From positions 2,195,021 to 2,259,020 of the forward strand of contig SCFE01000004.1 of NCBI GenBank assembly GCA_004352715.1: DNA of 64,000 nucleotides, read 5' to 3'. Below, in pieces: positions 1 through 10,890 of the stretch. This DNA is from Hofstenia miamia (lineage: Eukaryota > Xenacoelomorpha > Acoela). The position numbers were made by a program, and so were the translations under genes. Numbering within the stretch: position 1 is the stretch's first letter; each line of letters opens with the position of its first letter. The notes beneath the pieces were generated by a model. The model had not been told where the DNA came from. It saw only the letters and a list, made by a program, of their open reading frames with translations, and ran no database searches.

Positions 1-638
1 AAGGCACTTTTCAAAGGAGGGTTGTAAACGCAGAGCAGAGAAACAATGTGGTCACTGAGAACAACAGCACAGCCACAACAGAAATCGAAGGATAATGAAT
101 CGAAAGAAATGGGACGGATGTCAAGGTTAGGAAGACGAGAGGCAATGAGAACACCACCATGGCGACCACTGGATCGATCCATACGAGAAAGAACTTTAAG
201 AGTAGAGTTGGGAAAAACAACACTATCAGCAATGGCAGGATCAAGCCAGGTTTCAGTGATGAAAATGAAGTCAACAGGAGACTGCAAGAAGAAATTGTAA
301 AAGCTGAGACGACGATTCAAAGATACAAGACTGTGGGCATTGGCAAGCAACACGGAAAAGCCAGAGTTACGGGGAGGAGGAACATCAGAGTGAGATAGTC
401 AGTCACGGCGAGGCGGATTACGGCGGCGGGGACGAAGGCCAAAAGATTTGCGCTCTTCGTCAGAGAGGCGGTAATAACGAATCAAGACGCCTTCAGACCA
501 CACATCAGGATTCATGAGTGCACGATGAGACACTTGATCGCAAACAACATGGAAGGATACAAATGGAGAGTCAGGACGTGGAGGAATGGAAATGACATCA
601 TCATGATAATGCAAGGCCGCATGTCCCCAAGGAAACAA
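1..638 (-). pseudogene. LINE ORF2, N-terminal part with endonuclease domain (truncated at window start)
   Basis: Read on the minus strand, about 638 down to 399 is open and starts MFPWGHAALHYHDD. It runs in frame through one stop (near 399) into a sequence typical of a non-LTR retrotransposon apurinic endonuclease. Visible motifs are LLANAHSLVSLNRR (the usual N-A-R/H-S-L start), IFITETWLDPAIADS (the E-T-W-L-D box) and RMDRSSGRHGGVLIASR (the DR...GGVLI box). The domain would nick target DNA to prime reverse transcription. The element continues past the left edge, so the reverse transcriptase is not seen here. The stop between the N-terminal segment and the endonuclease suggests a dead copy. 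It may belong to the same Jockey/CR1-like group as the LINE pieces further right, but that is not tested. Confidence 0.8.
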
Positions 639-679
639 ATGATTATTTAGCTTAACGTCATTTTATCCTTATTAAACAG

Positions 680-898
680 CCACCTTATTCTCCAGACGTC
701 AACATCTGTGACAGAATAGCATTTCCCATGTTGGAGATGCAATGATTGAAAAAGGTGTTTGACACTGAAAATGAACTATCGGAATTTCTTTCTGAAAGAC
801 TTGCAACTCTAACACCAGAAGTAATGCGCCAAGAATGTGAAATGATGAGGGTCCATCTTCAAAAGATTATTAACTGTAATGGTGACTATAGTTTGTAA
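680..898 (+). pseudogene. mariner/Tc1-type transposase C-terminus (fragment)
   Basis: The frame opening at 680 reads PPYSPDVNICDRIAFPML, which matches the conserved PYSPD-x-N-x-x-D box near the C-terminus of mariner-type DDE transposases. After one in-frame stop (near 742) it continues KVFDTENELSEFLSERLATL, then KIINCNGDYSL and a natural stop at 896-898. This is the usual C-terminal end of such proteins (helix, then CIxxNGDY). The N-terminal DNA-binding part and the first two catalytic aspartates are missing. The adjacent LINE ends just upstream, so insertion or deletion probably removed the 5' part. The remnant is inactive. Confidence 0.75.
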
Positions 899-957
899 GT
901 ATTTGATTCGTATAGGTTTTGAAAAATTGTTTTTATAAATAAAAATATACTTTCTCT

Positions 958-988
958 AAAATAGCCGTTTTTTATGAGACAACCTATA
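958..988 (-). repeat. probable 3' terminal inverted repeat of the mariner-type remnant
   Basis: Read on the minus strand this begins TAGGTTGTCTCATAAAAAAC, the form of a mariner terminal repeat next to a TA target dinucleotide. It lies about 60 bp beyond the transposase stop codon, as expected. The matching left repeat was not found. Confidence 0.5.
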
Positions 989-1731
989 TATGTTGAAATA
1001 AAATTTGAATTTGTTTTTGAGTTAATACATTCGCAATCAAGACTAGATTAATAGGGATTAGTTCCCCCCCATGATATATTGTGATATCGTTTTTGACAAT
1101 TTTTGTTGAAAACATAATATAAGAAATAGTAACATCTTGCAAAGAATTAGGAGAAGACCTTTAGAGTTTACATATTATTCTAGTTCTCTAAAACACTTAA
1201 TTTACACAACAACAAATTATGCAAAATTTAACAAAAATGTGTGACAATTATATATAAACATTTAATAAAATTGCATTTAATTCTAAGATTTTAGAATTAG
1301 CAATCCGTAAACGTAGTCACTGCGCATTGTTATATTGAAAGAAATTCAAATGCCGTGTAATCGAGCCGCAGAATGTATGCAATGGTTGAATTTTTTACTT
1401 TCACTACTATTATTGTTGATTGTGTTGAACTGTTGAATATAAGACGACACAAATTGGGCTAAAAAATTAGTGAAAACCCCAAAACTATGGTAATACATAA
1501 ATACTGATCAAATATTTCCAAATTTAGAGGGGAGTGGGTTGCGTCAAGGTTTTATATTTTCGGCCAAAATCATGAATGTGTTCATTGACTGTACAGGCTA
1601 AGTCATTGAATTTGAAAAAGCTTAAATATTTCTTAATGAATCAACATTGCAACAAATTTAAGTGACACAGAATTATATACAAAGGAAGACAAAAAAACCA
1701 ATTATAATCATTTCCAATAAAACGAACTTAC
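989..1731. other. AT-rich non-coding stretch
   Basis: No coding frame, RNA gene or clear repeat was recognised. On the minus strand this is downstream of the exon ending at 1732, so it is probably intron of that gene. It includes a run of eight C around 1063-1070. Confidence 0.5.
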
Positions 1732-1910
1732 GTAGGACCAGCTGAAGGCTGAATGAATGTAATTGTTGTATTGAAGGTGTCGGGCATTGTTGGTAGGTCT
1801 TGTTGATTGCATTGACTAAATAGTGTTTTGCCAGATACCCCAATTATGCGTCCTGACGAATCAGATGCCAATTGAAGTGAATAACTGAGCTTTGATTCAA
1901 CGAGGTAGCA
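1732..1910 (-). CDS. exon C of an unrecognised spliced gene
   Basis: On the minus strand an acceptor (TTCATTTTAG) is followed by 179 nt with one clean frame, ending at a strong donor (CCTAC|GTAAGT). The product starts CYLVESKLSYSLQLASDSSG and ends NTTITFIQPSAGPT; it is Ser/Thr-rich, with two cysteines and an NTT glycosylation sequon. It starts in phase 0 and ends in phase 2. Phase 0 at the start agrees with the end of exon B (6975-7078), supporting a real gene. The residues look extracellular or luminal. I do not recognise the family. The next exon toward lower coordinates was not found; it may lie beyond the window or within the LINE-rich left edge. Confidence 0.7.
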
Positions 1911-4900
1911 CTAAAATGAAAAATAATTTAACTAGATTTTCAATAGTAAAACTACAAACTTTTACTATAATGTGAAAAGAAGACAACAGTGAAACTAAAA
2001 AATTTTAAATTCAAATTGATTATCAATACAACTAGAGTTTCTTGGAATATTCTCGTAAATCGATTCCGTGTATTCATTCGTAGCTATTTCCCAGAAAATG
2101 CCAGTGTATCACTTTGTTTAAACTAACTAAAATCATGCATGTTTCGCATACTTCGTGTATTGTTCTGAAGATTTATGGATATAAATCATGATTAAATAAG
2201 TTATTCAAATGAATTGAATAAGCTTCTGATCTTTGGGAAATTCCATAGTCTCATACGTTATATTTCGCTATAAAAATAAACACCAATGAGCTCAGAAAAA
2301 GAAATTCAGCAAAACGGACATAAGTTAACTCCATACCTCTCGATATGTTTGTATGAATTCTGTTCGGTTATTAAGTAATTTGCGCGCAGCGACTCATTCC
2401 TGTATCTTGTGTATTCCGCAAACAACGCATCGTGTTGTTTTGTATTGTGTACACGTACAATGCAATGGTTCAATCAATTACGTAACTAATACACAAAGTA
2501 TTTTCATGCAATAAAATTCCGACTGCTGAATAGTTAAACCCTAATTGAAAATTGTACATGAATGCAATTTAACTAGAGTAATTACTTCTCGTTATGAACT
2601 TCGTAAAAACAAAAGGAAATTTTAAATTTTAAAATCAAATATTTATAGAAATTGCAGAATAAGCATGAGAAAAAATTACTTTACACTTTATTAAAAATAA
2701 TACTTTTTAATAAGACGTCCTATGATTACCTTTGACAAATATTCTCTATGTTAAAATTGATTATAAATAACTATTGGAAAAATGGCAATAAATATCAACA
2801 AAATCTTGATTGCATCCCTGCGTAAGCATTATGCTACTAGATCAATTTTTTTCGATTTCAACGGTGAATTCAGACAATCGATTTCGTCTAAGCTTAATTA
2901 AAAACTTGATTTCACAAAAATTAATAATTAAAATCCATGAAACTTTCCATTGAAATTTTCAATTGTAAATTATAAATACGCATTTAACTTAACTCAACGC
3001 CATCTAGCGAAAAGATTATAGAAAATTGAATAAAATAAATCAATTTAAATTTTTAAGTTGATAATCACTTAAAGAAAAACACTGTATACTAACAAAATGT
3101 GAATAAATAATTTAAATATGTTAAAAAAGGAATTAAAAACGAAAACGACCATTGGCTATCTATATTATTGTTGACTGTTTCTGTTATATAAATTACAGTT
3201 TACAACAGTGTCATATAGCTTTCTCTTATTCAGATAAAAATGTCTAGAAACAAGGATCCCAATTTGAATTTCATTTTGGATGTGGTCGTAGAAGGTTCAC
3301 GTAGTGCACAGCATCGATGCTCTGAGAAAGTTATTTACCCACTCGCTTACATTTGTGCTTTAGGATTCAATAGCTCAAGTGAAATTTTAAAACAAAACTA
3401 GTTTTTCTATACAGAAAAACAACAAAAATTACGTATTTTGGATAGAATACGTTTAAAACGCTTTCTTCATAACAAAACCAAAATTCTACTCATCCTAATC
3501 CCAATGAATTCCTTAGCTAACAATATTGAATATGGATGAAAATAACGTGAAACTACTCTACAACTTCATATTGATGAACCTCTCATTTATTATTTGTCTT
3601 TGGATTTTTATGTGAAATTGTAAATGTGCGTTCAATAATAAATACCATTAATTTTGAGATACGAAAAATAATTAAAAGCTTTGAAGTAAGAGGTAATATT
3701 ATAAACTTACTGCATGAAGAAATGAGTAAAGAAAATCCGTTTGCGTTTCTGAAGTAGCGATCGCAAGCCGAAATCTCAAAAATTTGTTTCGTCTGGCTAA
3801 CTCCTAAATTTAAAGGATTACATAACTACTTCATAGCAGCAACAAAAGGTAATTGAAGGCATTGTAATAAAATAGTCTTTATAACACTCAAAATTATATA
3901 TACGCAACATAATGAAAGCATTTAAATATATATTAAATTTTTTCAACATTTGCATGTATTCGATGAAACCGTTTACTACAAGAAATAGGATATGCAAAAC
4001 ATTAAATAATAGACAGTTCAAACTATATATATATATATATATATATATTCATGCTAGCTTGAGGTTAAAATAGCCCGTTTTCGATTTTAAATCATCATCA
4101 GTATAACAATAATGCGGTAATAAATTTACAATAACTATACTTTATAAATTAATAAAAGAACATTTAAATGGGCAACTAAGATCAGAAATATATCTGCATA
4201 AACATTCTGCAAGAGAAGATAATTTCTATATACTACTAAGATCAAACTATCCAAAAATCGGTGAAGCAATTTTTATATGTGCTTTTATATACGCCTTGTT
4301 CTTCTAACCCCTCCTCCAAATTAACAATCTTTAAGTCATATTGTCTTAGCGCTTTATGTTATGGATCAGTGTTGGTATCTCAATTCTACCTTCTAAACTA
4401 AAATCGATCTAAAATGGATCTTTTCATCAAATAAGCCTTTTCTTCATCTCTTTTTAAAAGCAGGCTTTTGCTTATCTCGCTGTATCTTAAATTCCCTGAC
4501 CTGATTTTTCTTAATAATCTGCTATTTAACTTCTATGATTTCGATGTATTTGATTTACTAAAGTTCTCTCCCTTTATCAGTGGCTCACGGATACTCCTCT
4601 AAAGTTCTACATCGCTTTTACAAAGCTACCTGTTCCAACAACTGTTTCTTTCGTGTAGTTCCATTAGCTAATTTCATAATTTCGATTTGTGGTCACCGGC
4701 TAGAATTTTCAAACAACGCATGCTCCTGTTTGATCTCTCCGCTACATTTGCATACCCCATTAATTTTGGTTAAATATATATATATATATATATATATATG
4801 CATATATAAACCTCTATATTTAAAAAAAACATTTTGAAATATTTATAACGTAAAATACTTTAAACTTTCGCTAACAATTTGTAAGTGCAAAAACATTATT

Positions 4901-5061
4901 CCATTTTTTAAATTAATTTTATTCACTTCACAGCTTAGTAATACTCTGAATATAAATTCTAAAGTAATTATTAAACAAATGCTTTATAACGCAAAGTGAT
5001 TATTACAAGATTATTAGCTTAAAATGGTTGAAAACAACAAATAATAAAATCCTCAATTTTT
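1911..5061. other. long intron of the minus-strand gene, no exon recognised
   Basis: This lies between exon C and the LINE insertion. It is AT-rich with normal CpG content, and has TA microsatellites at about 4024-4048 and 4773-4800. A short plus-strand segment at about 3225-3330 (CAGATAAAAATGTCTAGAAA...) resembles 20995-21090 (CAGATAAGGATGGCTAGAAA...), suggesting an old dispersed repeat. No further coding exon was found. Confidence 0.5.
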
Positions 5062-6830
5062 CTATTTCTTCTCAAAATTGAAGAATAAGTGAAGGGTGCG
5101 ATGTTTCTTGGGACGACGAATGGAGAAAGTGAGCAGTCGATTGAACAGGAGGAGATCGCAGGCATGTAAGTAGAGTGACAGCGGGACAGTGGAGAGTTTG
5201 AGAAGAGCATATTTATATGACAAGGGAGAGATCCATTTGAAGGCACGCTTCTGGAAAGGTTCAATAGTGTGGAACAAGGAACGGGAAGGCCTCCAATAGA
5301 GAGAAGCATAGAGAAGAATGGCGCGAGGAATGGACTTGAACAAAGAGAGTTTCACAGCAGACGTGAAATTGAAGGGAACATTGCGGAAGAGGGCAAATAG
5401 CGAGGAATTAGCTTTGCGGAGACGCAAAGACACATGACCAGACCAATTTAAGTTAGCAGCAAGTTGAACTCCAAGATGAGTGTGATGAGGTGCAAAGTTC
5501 ACAGGTAGAGGCAAATCAGAAGGGGGAGCCACAGAAAAGGATATACCACATGTCTTGATAGTGCTAAAATCAAGATGGTTAACAGAAGACCAAGTAGACA
5601 AAAGCTCAATATCAGAGGTAATATTGGAGGCAAAAGAACTACCAAAGTTGAAAATCGCAGTGTCATCAACGTACAGTAGACAGGATGAGTTGAGGACAGA
5701 TTGAGGGAGGTCATTGATAGCAACAAGGAAGAAGAGAACAGCAAACACGGAACCTTGAGGAGCACCACTAGAGACAAGAGCAGGGGAAGAANNNNNNNNN
5801 NNNNNNNNNNNNNNNNNNNNNNNNNNNNNNNNNNNNNNNNNNNNNNNNNNNNNNNNNNNNNNNNNNNNNNNNNNNNNNNNNNNNNNNNNNNNNNNNNNNN
5901 NNNNNNNNNNNNNNNNNNNNNNNNNNNNNNNNNNNNNGCACCACTAGAGACAAGAGCAGGGGAAGAAATAGACGAGTTGATTTTGACACACTGACGACGA
6001 TTGGACAGGTAAGACTGAAAGAGTTCGATGAAATCAGCATCAAAGTCAAATAAACTTAATTTGTCACGAAGGATAGAATAAGGGAGCCGATCAAAAGCTT
6101 TAGAAATGTCAAGAAAGATAATGCAACCAGGCTCATTACGATTAGAATGGAAATAGCAGTTGTCAATCAAAGTGAGCAAGTTAGTGATGGTAGAACTACC
6201 CGGAAGGTTACCATGCTGAGAAGCGGAGATGAGGTGACGAATTTTAGGGAACACATAACGAAAGACAAGACGCTCAAAGATGATTGACAGCCGAGAAAGA
6301 ATAGCTATTGTAGGATAAGAAGTGACTTGAGAGGAGGGAAGCTGATAGGATTTTAACAGTGGTGAGATCCAAGATGTTTTCCAGCAAGGCGGAAAACGCT
6401 TATGAGAGCAAAGGATTTGACGCCATCAGGATATCAAGGACCAGACAACTTGCAGGACTTAAGCATGAGGGAAATATCATGGGCGTTGAAGACGATGTCA
6501 CATGGGCGAATCAGTGGAAGGAGGACCACGACAGAGATAGACATGATCAGAAAAATTCGAGAGAAAAAAGGCATTGAAGAGATGAGCTTTCACCAGATCC
6601 GAGTGAGCACAAAGATGGTTCCAATTCAAGGTGGGGAGTTCAGGTTTGGAATGATGAAACCCAAGAAAGGATAAGAGTTTTGAAAAGATCCAGATGAGAA
6701 GCTGAACAATAGAGAGATCTTGTCGAGTTCCATGAATTTGATGACGTCTTCAGTAAGAGAAGAGAGTTTCGAAGAATCGGAAGGACTGTAACGGCGTTTG
6801 AAAGCCAGATGCATTTTTCTGATTTCAATT
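5062..6830 (-). pseudogene. LINE reverse transcriptase (Jockey/CR1-like), broken and gap-interrupted
   Basis: On the minus strand, 6830 down to 6255 holds frame-broken upstream RT sequence, including a YPDGVKSFAL stretch like the GPDG-I box. From 6254 the frame is open: LPGSSTITNLLTLIDNCY, FLDISKAFDRLPYSILRD (motif A with its Asp), SYLSNRRQCVKINSS, then a gap, APQGSVFAVLFFLVAINDLP (motif B) and LLYVDDTAIFNF (motif C with both Asp). It continues through thumb-like sequence (LGVQLAANLNWSGHV, AILLYASLYWRPSR, FQKRAFKWI) to a stop at 5062. RT would copy element RNA at the insertion site. It sits inside an intron of the minus-strand gene, in the same orientation. Frameshifts upstream of 6254 make it non-autonomous. 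Confidence 0.85.
5792..5937. other. assembly gap (146 N) with duplicated flanks
   Basis: The bases before the gap (GCACCACTAGAGACAAGAGC plus ten more) are repeated exactly after it, at about 5938-5967. Two contig ends therefore overlap, and the gap is probably false. Confidence 0.85.
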
Positions 6831-6974
6831 CACATCTTTATAATACAAAAACGTTCCCTTTTATCAGTTCCCATAATAAATCACAATTTATTGTGTGTCA
6901 GATGAAATGTCAGCGCCAACCTGCATTATGTCAAAATAAAAAATCATCGAATATTGTAAAATCAACTACATTAC

Positions 6975-7078
6975 CAGAATAAATAATTTATCTTTCTCGC
7001 ATAGACTTTCTGTTGGTACATATTCCGCTTGACCTCCGCGTAGGGATCTTAGACGAATTTCCCCATTAGGAATGAAAT
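6975..7078 (-). CDS. exon B of the unrecognised spliced gene
   Basis: On the minus strand an acceptor (AAGCACTTAG) is followed by 104 nt ending at a donor (TTCTG|GTAATG). Only one frame is open, the one needing a single base from the previous exon, and exon A supplies exactly that. The product reads FIPNGEIRLRSLRGGQAEYV, then PTESLCEKDKLFIL. It ends in phase 0, matching exon C. Two of the three frames have stops, so the open frame is not trivial. The LINE at 5062-6830 lies in the intron between B and C. Function unknown. Confidence 0.7.
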
Positions 7079-7122
7079 CTAAGTGCTTGATAAAACATTT
7101 AAATGTGTAAATAAAAACTTAC

Positions 7123-7203
7123 TTCCATTAACTTCGTGTTGAACTGCAAAATTTCCCTCAAATGATTGACTATCAAACTCTTGAAATCCATTTTGAGAAC
7201 GAA
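7123..7203 (-). CDS. exon A of the unrecognised spliced gene
   Basis: On the minus strand an acceptor (GTTTTCAG) is followed by 81 nt ending at a strong donor (GGAA|GTAAGT). In the frame that joins exon B it reads RSQNGFQEFDSQSFEGNFAV, then QHEVNG. The intron to exon B is only 44 bp (7079-7122), with standard GT and AG ends. The earlier exon should end in phase 1; it was not found. A second frame of this exon is also open, so frame choice rests on phase agreement with B. Function unknown; probably part of an extracellular domain. Confidence 0.6.
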
Positions 7204-8396
7204 CTGAAAACAACAAAAACACAGCTAGGAAATATAGGGTCTGAAGCATCTAAAACTAAACAGCAGTTTTCTAATGCATCAAAAATACAATTCATTTCTG
7301 AAAAAAATAAAATCGTTTTAACATTATTAAACTAATTGATAATATGTTTAATCTTTGAATATAGCTAATGCAGCTATCTCTTATGATTAATTTTGGTAAT
7401 TGGATTTTAGCGAACATTGTTCAAACAACCCAAACGCAATTCAATTTATGAAATTGCATTCTGTAAAATAATTTAGATGTAATTCAATGGCATACCAAAT
7501 GTATAAGTAATGTAATGTGTCATAAAACTTTAAATTCAAAGTTAAGATATAATATCGGGCTAATTGAAAACGTTAAACTGCCTCACATTCATTTCACAAA
7601 ATCAGGGTTTTTGTAAGAATGCCCTTAGCTATTCAAGCCGAAAGTTAGTTTGTACAAAATTCAATTGCCAAAAGCCAATCTGAAAATTGTTTTGCGTGTT
7701 GTTAATAGCAATTAGCAGTAGCTTTTCAAGCGCGAATTTGGTTTATAATAGTCGTACTGTGGTAGTGCAGCATATTGTACTCGTACGAATTTAATCATAC
7801 GCTAAATATTAGAATTTAAGAGATGTTCAATTTTATTGTTTCATATTTATTATTGCTATGATAAGCACTGCTATTATTTTGCAATGCCATTATATTTTTT
7901 GCCATTGTACTTTTGTAGGGCCTATAAAAGCTACATTGCTTCAATTTTATTCAATATTCATGGATTAGAAGAACTCAATTTTCTAAATAAATTTACATCG
8001 CTATTATATTGTGTAATGCAAAAACTTCGGCAAAAATTTACCAGTAAGTAAATTAAAAAATTAATATATTTTTGAATTTTTTTAAAAGTGGCGTCAGAGG
8101 GGTTTTTAGAGCGGTATGTGAACTAGTATCTGTAGAAGATATTAAAACAAACCTTAAAAGTGACTTTTAAATATAAAAAGATATTTATACAGATTTCATT
8201 TCATTTAAGGGGTCTGACTAATATATTTAAGTATATAGTGGTCTAGAGAGGAACATTTTGGACATTCGTAAGTTAGAGTCTTAAAACAATTTCTCCTCCA
8301 ATTGTTTTGTATAATTACATAAATGTTGCAATTTTTTTCTTACTGTAAAATGCAAGAAGGGTAGCCCCAAATAAGTGGTGTTGCGTTAAGAATAAT

Positions 8397-8475
8397 GTTT
8401 GTTAGTTCATTAAAATGAATACATACATGTATATGTTTGTTAGTTCATTAAAATGAATACATACATGTATATGTC
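8397..8475. repeat. 38-bp tandem repeat, two copies
   Basis: The unit TTAGTTCATTAAAATGAATA and its flank through ACATACATGTATATG occurs twice back to back with no visible difference. Confidence 0.85.
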
Positions 8476-8600
8476 AAGTTATTTGACTAAAGAATGCAAA
8501 AGACTAACCGTCTGGCACACCCATTAAAAGCTCAAATATGTATAACCAGTGTTGTGCAAATATATTTTATTATATCTTCAGACATGATATAAATCCCAAA

Positions 8601-8958
8601 CTACTACTACTAATATATATATATANNNNNNNNNNNNNNNNNNNNNNNNNNNNNNNNNNNNNNNNNNNNNNNNNNNNNNNNNNNNNNNNNNNNNNNNNNN
8701 NNNNNNNNNNNNNNNNNNNNNNNNNNNNNNNNNNNNNNNNNNNNNNNNNNNNNNNNNNNNNNNNNNNNNNNNNNNNNNNNNNNNNNNNNNNNNNNNNNNN
8801 NNNNNNNNNNNNNNNNNNNNNNNNNNNNNNNNNNNNNNNNNNNNNNNNNNNNNNNNNNNNNNNNNNNNNNNNNNNNNNNNNNNNNNNNNNNNNNNNNNNN
8901 NNNNNNNNNNNNNNNNNNNNNNNNNNNNNNNNNNNNNNNNNNNNNNNNNNNNNNNNNN

Positions 8959-8991
<33 letters not shown>

Positions 8992-9005
8992 CGATTTATG
9001 TCTTT

Positions 9006-9038
<33 letters not shown>
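8601..9038. repeat. TA microsatellite flanked by complementary CTA and TAG runs, with gap
   Basis: A short (CTA)n run at about 8601-8611 leads into TA repeats, then an N gap (8626-8958), more TA repeats, and a (TAG)n run at about 9006-9038. CTA and TAG are reverse complements, so the locus can fold into a long hairpin. Confidence 0.75.
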
Positions 9039-9179
9039 AAGACTTAAATTCGCAATAAATTAAAGGTTATAATGAACGAAATAAATTATTCAGCACCTAC
9101 ATTACGGGCAGCGGCATTTTAAATAAAAAGTACAAGTTTTCCAAGCAAAATTTCCCTGTTATTTCCCCACTTATGGATG

Positions 9180-9620
9180 AAAAGATGCTCCTCTTAAATT
9201 TGGGTAGAGTACAGGCGACGTCTAGTCCGCGATTTATAAGGACATTTGCCTGCAGAGTAGTTCTGAAAAAAAGCTTTCGTCGCTGGCGAACTTCTTCGTC
9301 TTAACATTAAATAAACGGAAGCTGGATCGTCTGGTTGAAAGATTAGTTCAGGCATAAGATAAATAAGTGTCTGGATCAATATCAGTTTTTAGGTTAACAA
9401 TCTTCCAGAGGAGTACCAGATCAGTAGTAATCAAAAGATAGCACATAGGGAGCATATCCAGTCGAAGTAAGTAGCTAGAATATTCTGAGGATCCATTTAT
9501 CCATTTCAAAGCTCTGCGTTGAAAGATCAAAATGGCGAAAGCCAACGCGATTAGGACGCCAGCAAGGAGAAGCGTAAAGTAAAACAGGACGAATACACGA
9601 ATTGTATAGATTCTTTTTCA
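9180..9620 (-). pseudogene. LINE reverse transcriptase C-terminal fragment
   Basis: On the minus strand, about 9620 down to 9540 reads NSCIRPVLLYASPCWRPNRV, the conserved end of the RT thumb region. After a frameshift the next frame continues QRRALKWINGSSEYSSYLLR and LDMLPMCYLLITTDLVLLWK, the usual C-terminal tail of Jockey/CR1-like ORF2 proteins. Another shift follows before RRRSSPATKAFFQNYSAGKC. The thumb motif parallels LLYASLYWRP in the LINE at 5062-6830, so the two may be related. This copy is 5' truncated, as is common for LINEs. Confidence 0.75.
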
Positions 9621-10291
9621 CGAACATGGGTTAGGGTTAGGGAACATTGCGTTTAGAAGTCTGAATGTGATTTGCTTGCTTTTACAGTTCTATAACTTCA
9701 CCGCAGTGTGAAAATTATGCTATGCAATATGTGACTAATCAGCATATTTAACAAAAATTGCTTTAATAAAATGCATTTAAGCAGTTTAGAAAAATCAAAT
9801 ACTTAGATTTTCCGATTATTCAAAGTTTAAATATTTATATACGTCATGAGATTTTAATCTCCTTATATAAGATACCTTAAATATTCTGCGTTATGATTGC
9901 TAACCTATTTTTTAGCATAGCTAACATTCCATATCAGATTAAAGTCCCAGTTTTATGAGGATCAGTTCGCAACTGCTACATGAATTGTTTGATTGTTTGT
10001 TGTGCAAACTTACTCCATTTTTGAATGAGAATTATATCTTCAATAGATTTATGCATTGTAGCAGTGAGGTTGTTTAAAATAGAAACAGCAGAAATAAGAA
10101 ATCCTTAAACTTCGAATTGATCATTTCAGTTTTCCTGTGTAGTGCAAACTAAATTATGTAAATATTATAAAATTAGTAAAATTTTCGGATTAAGGAATGT
10201 GCAGATTAATCATTTAAAATATATGTAGAAAGAACTTTTATATCTAATTATTGTAAAGATTTAAAAAATAAAGTGAAAAAATTATTAAGAC

Positions 10292-10333
<42 letters not shown>

Positions 10334-10854
10334 GGTGCTTNNNNNNNNNNNNNNNNNNNNNNNNNNNNNNNNNNNNNNNNNNNNNNNNNNNNNNNNNNNN
10401 NNNNNNNNNNNNNNNNNNNNNNNNNNNNNNNNNNNNNNNNNNNNNNNNNNNNNNNNNNNNNNNNNNNNNNNNNNNNNNNNNNNNNNNNNNNNNNNNNNNN
10501 NNNNNNNNNNNNNNNNNNNNNNNNNNNNNNNNNNNNNNNNNNNNNNNNNNNNNNNNNNNNNNNNNNNNNNNNNNNNNNNNNNTATATATATATATATATA
10601 TATGGGGTGCTTTGTACTAAGATTTCAGCACTTACGTTGTTCAAAATGTTACGAAATATGTCACAGCTATTCTCTTGATTTCTGTTTGCTGTTTATTTTT
10701 TTTATACTTCGTTTTATCGCCATGAATGCTCGCATCTAAAAAAAGGTTAATCATGTCGCATATATTAAATGCTCGCGTATCTAATAGTATTGACATGTGT
10801 TATTTATGTGCAGTTTGTTTTAGATTATACTCTAGCATTTTTATTTTTGAAGCA
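9621..10854. other. non-coding stretch upstream of the CLIC gene, with TA microsatellite and gap
   Basis: No coding exon was found. TA repeats at about 10295-10332 and 10583-10602 surround a gap (10341-10582). The upstream promoter of the CLIC gene should lie here or further left, but no TATA box or other element could be assigned with confidence. Confidence 0.4.
10341..10582. other. assembly gap (242 N) with duplicated flanks
   Basis: The sequence just left of the gap (TATATATATGGGGTGCTT) recurs just right of it, ending near 10612. As at 5792, the contig ends probably overlap. Confidence 0.75.
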
Positions 10855-10890
10855 ATGGCACAACTGCAGGCAGAAGTAAAAAAATTTGTT
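10855..10890 (+). CDS. CLIC exon 1 (candidate start)
   Basis: ATG at 10855 begins MAQLQAEVKKFV. Joined to exon 2 this gives EVKKFV-AGKDG, which parallels the short N-terminal stretch before the first strand in CLIC proteins. The donor after 10890 would be GTTAAT, which is weak. An alternative donor at 10882 (GAA|GTAAAA) also keeps frame. The reading frame is open upstream, so an earlier start is possible. Confidence 0.5.

Larger units (their letters stand above)
7204..9179. other. AT-rich non-coding stretch with tandem repeat and microsatellite
   Basis: No exon was recognised. It contains a two-copy 38-bp tandem repeat at about 8397-8475, a TA microsatellite broken by a gap at 8626-8958, and a (TAG)n run at about 9006-9038. 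Confidence 0.5.

Noticed and set aside
8538-9008. Long open frames crossing N runs (also 10273-10644, 43637-44701, 54583-55684 and 56562-57956)
   Set aside because: Their length comes from N and TA repeats. Only the start of the 56562 frame is real RT.
9627-9643. TTAGGG repeats, also at 26522-26536
   Set aside because: Only two units at each place; too short to mark a telomere or telomeric insertion.
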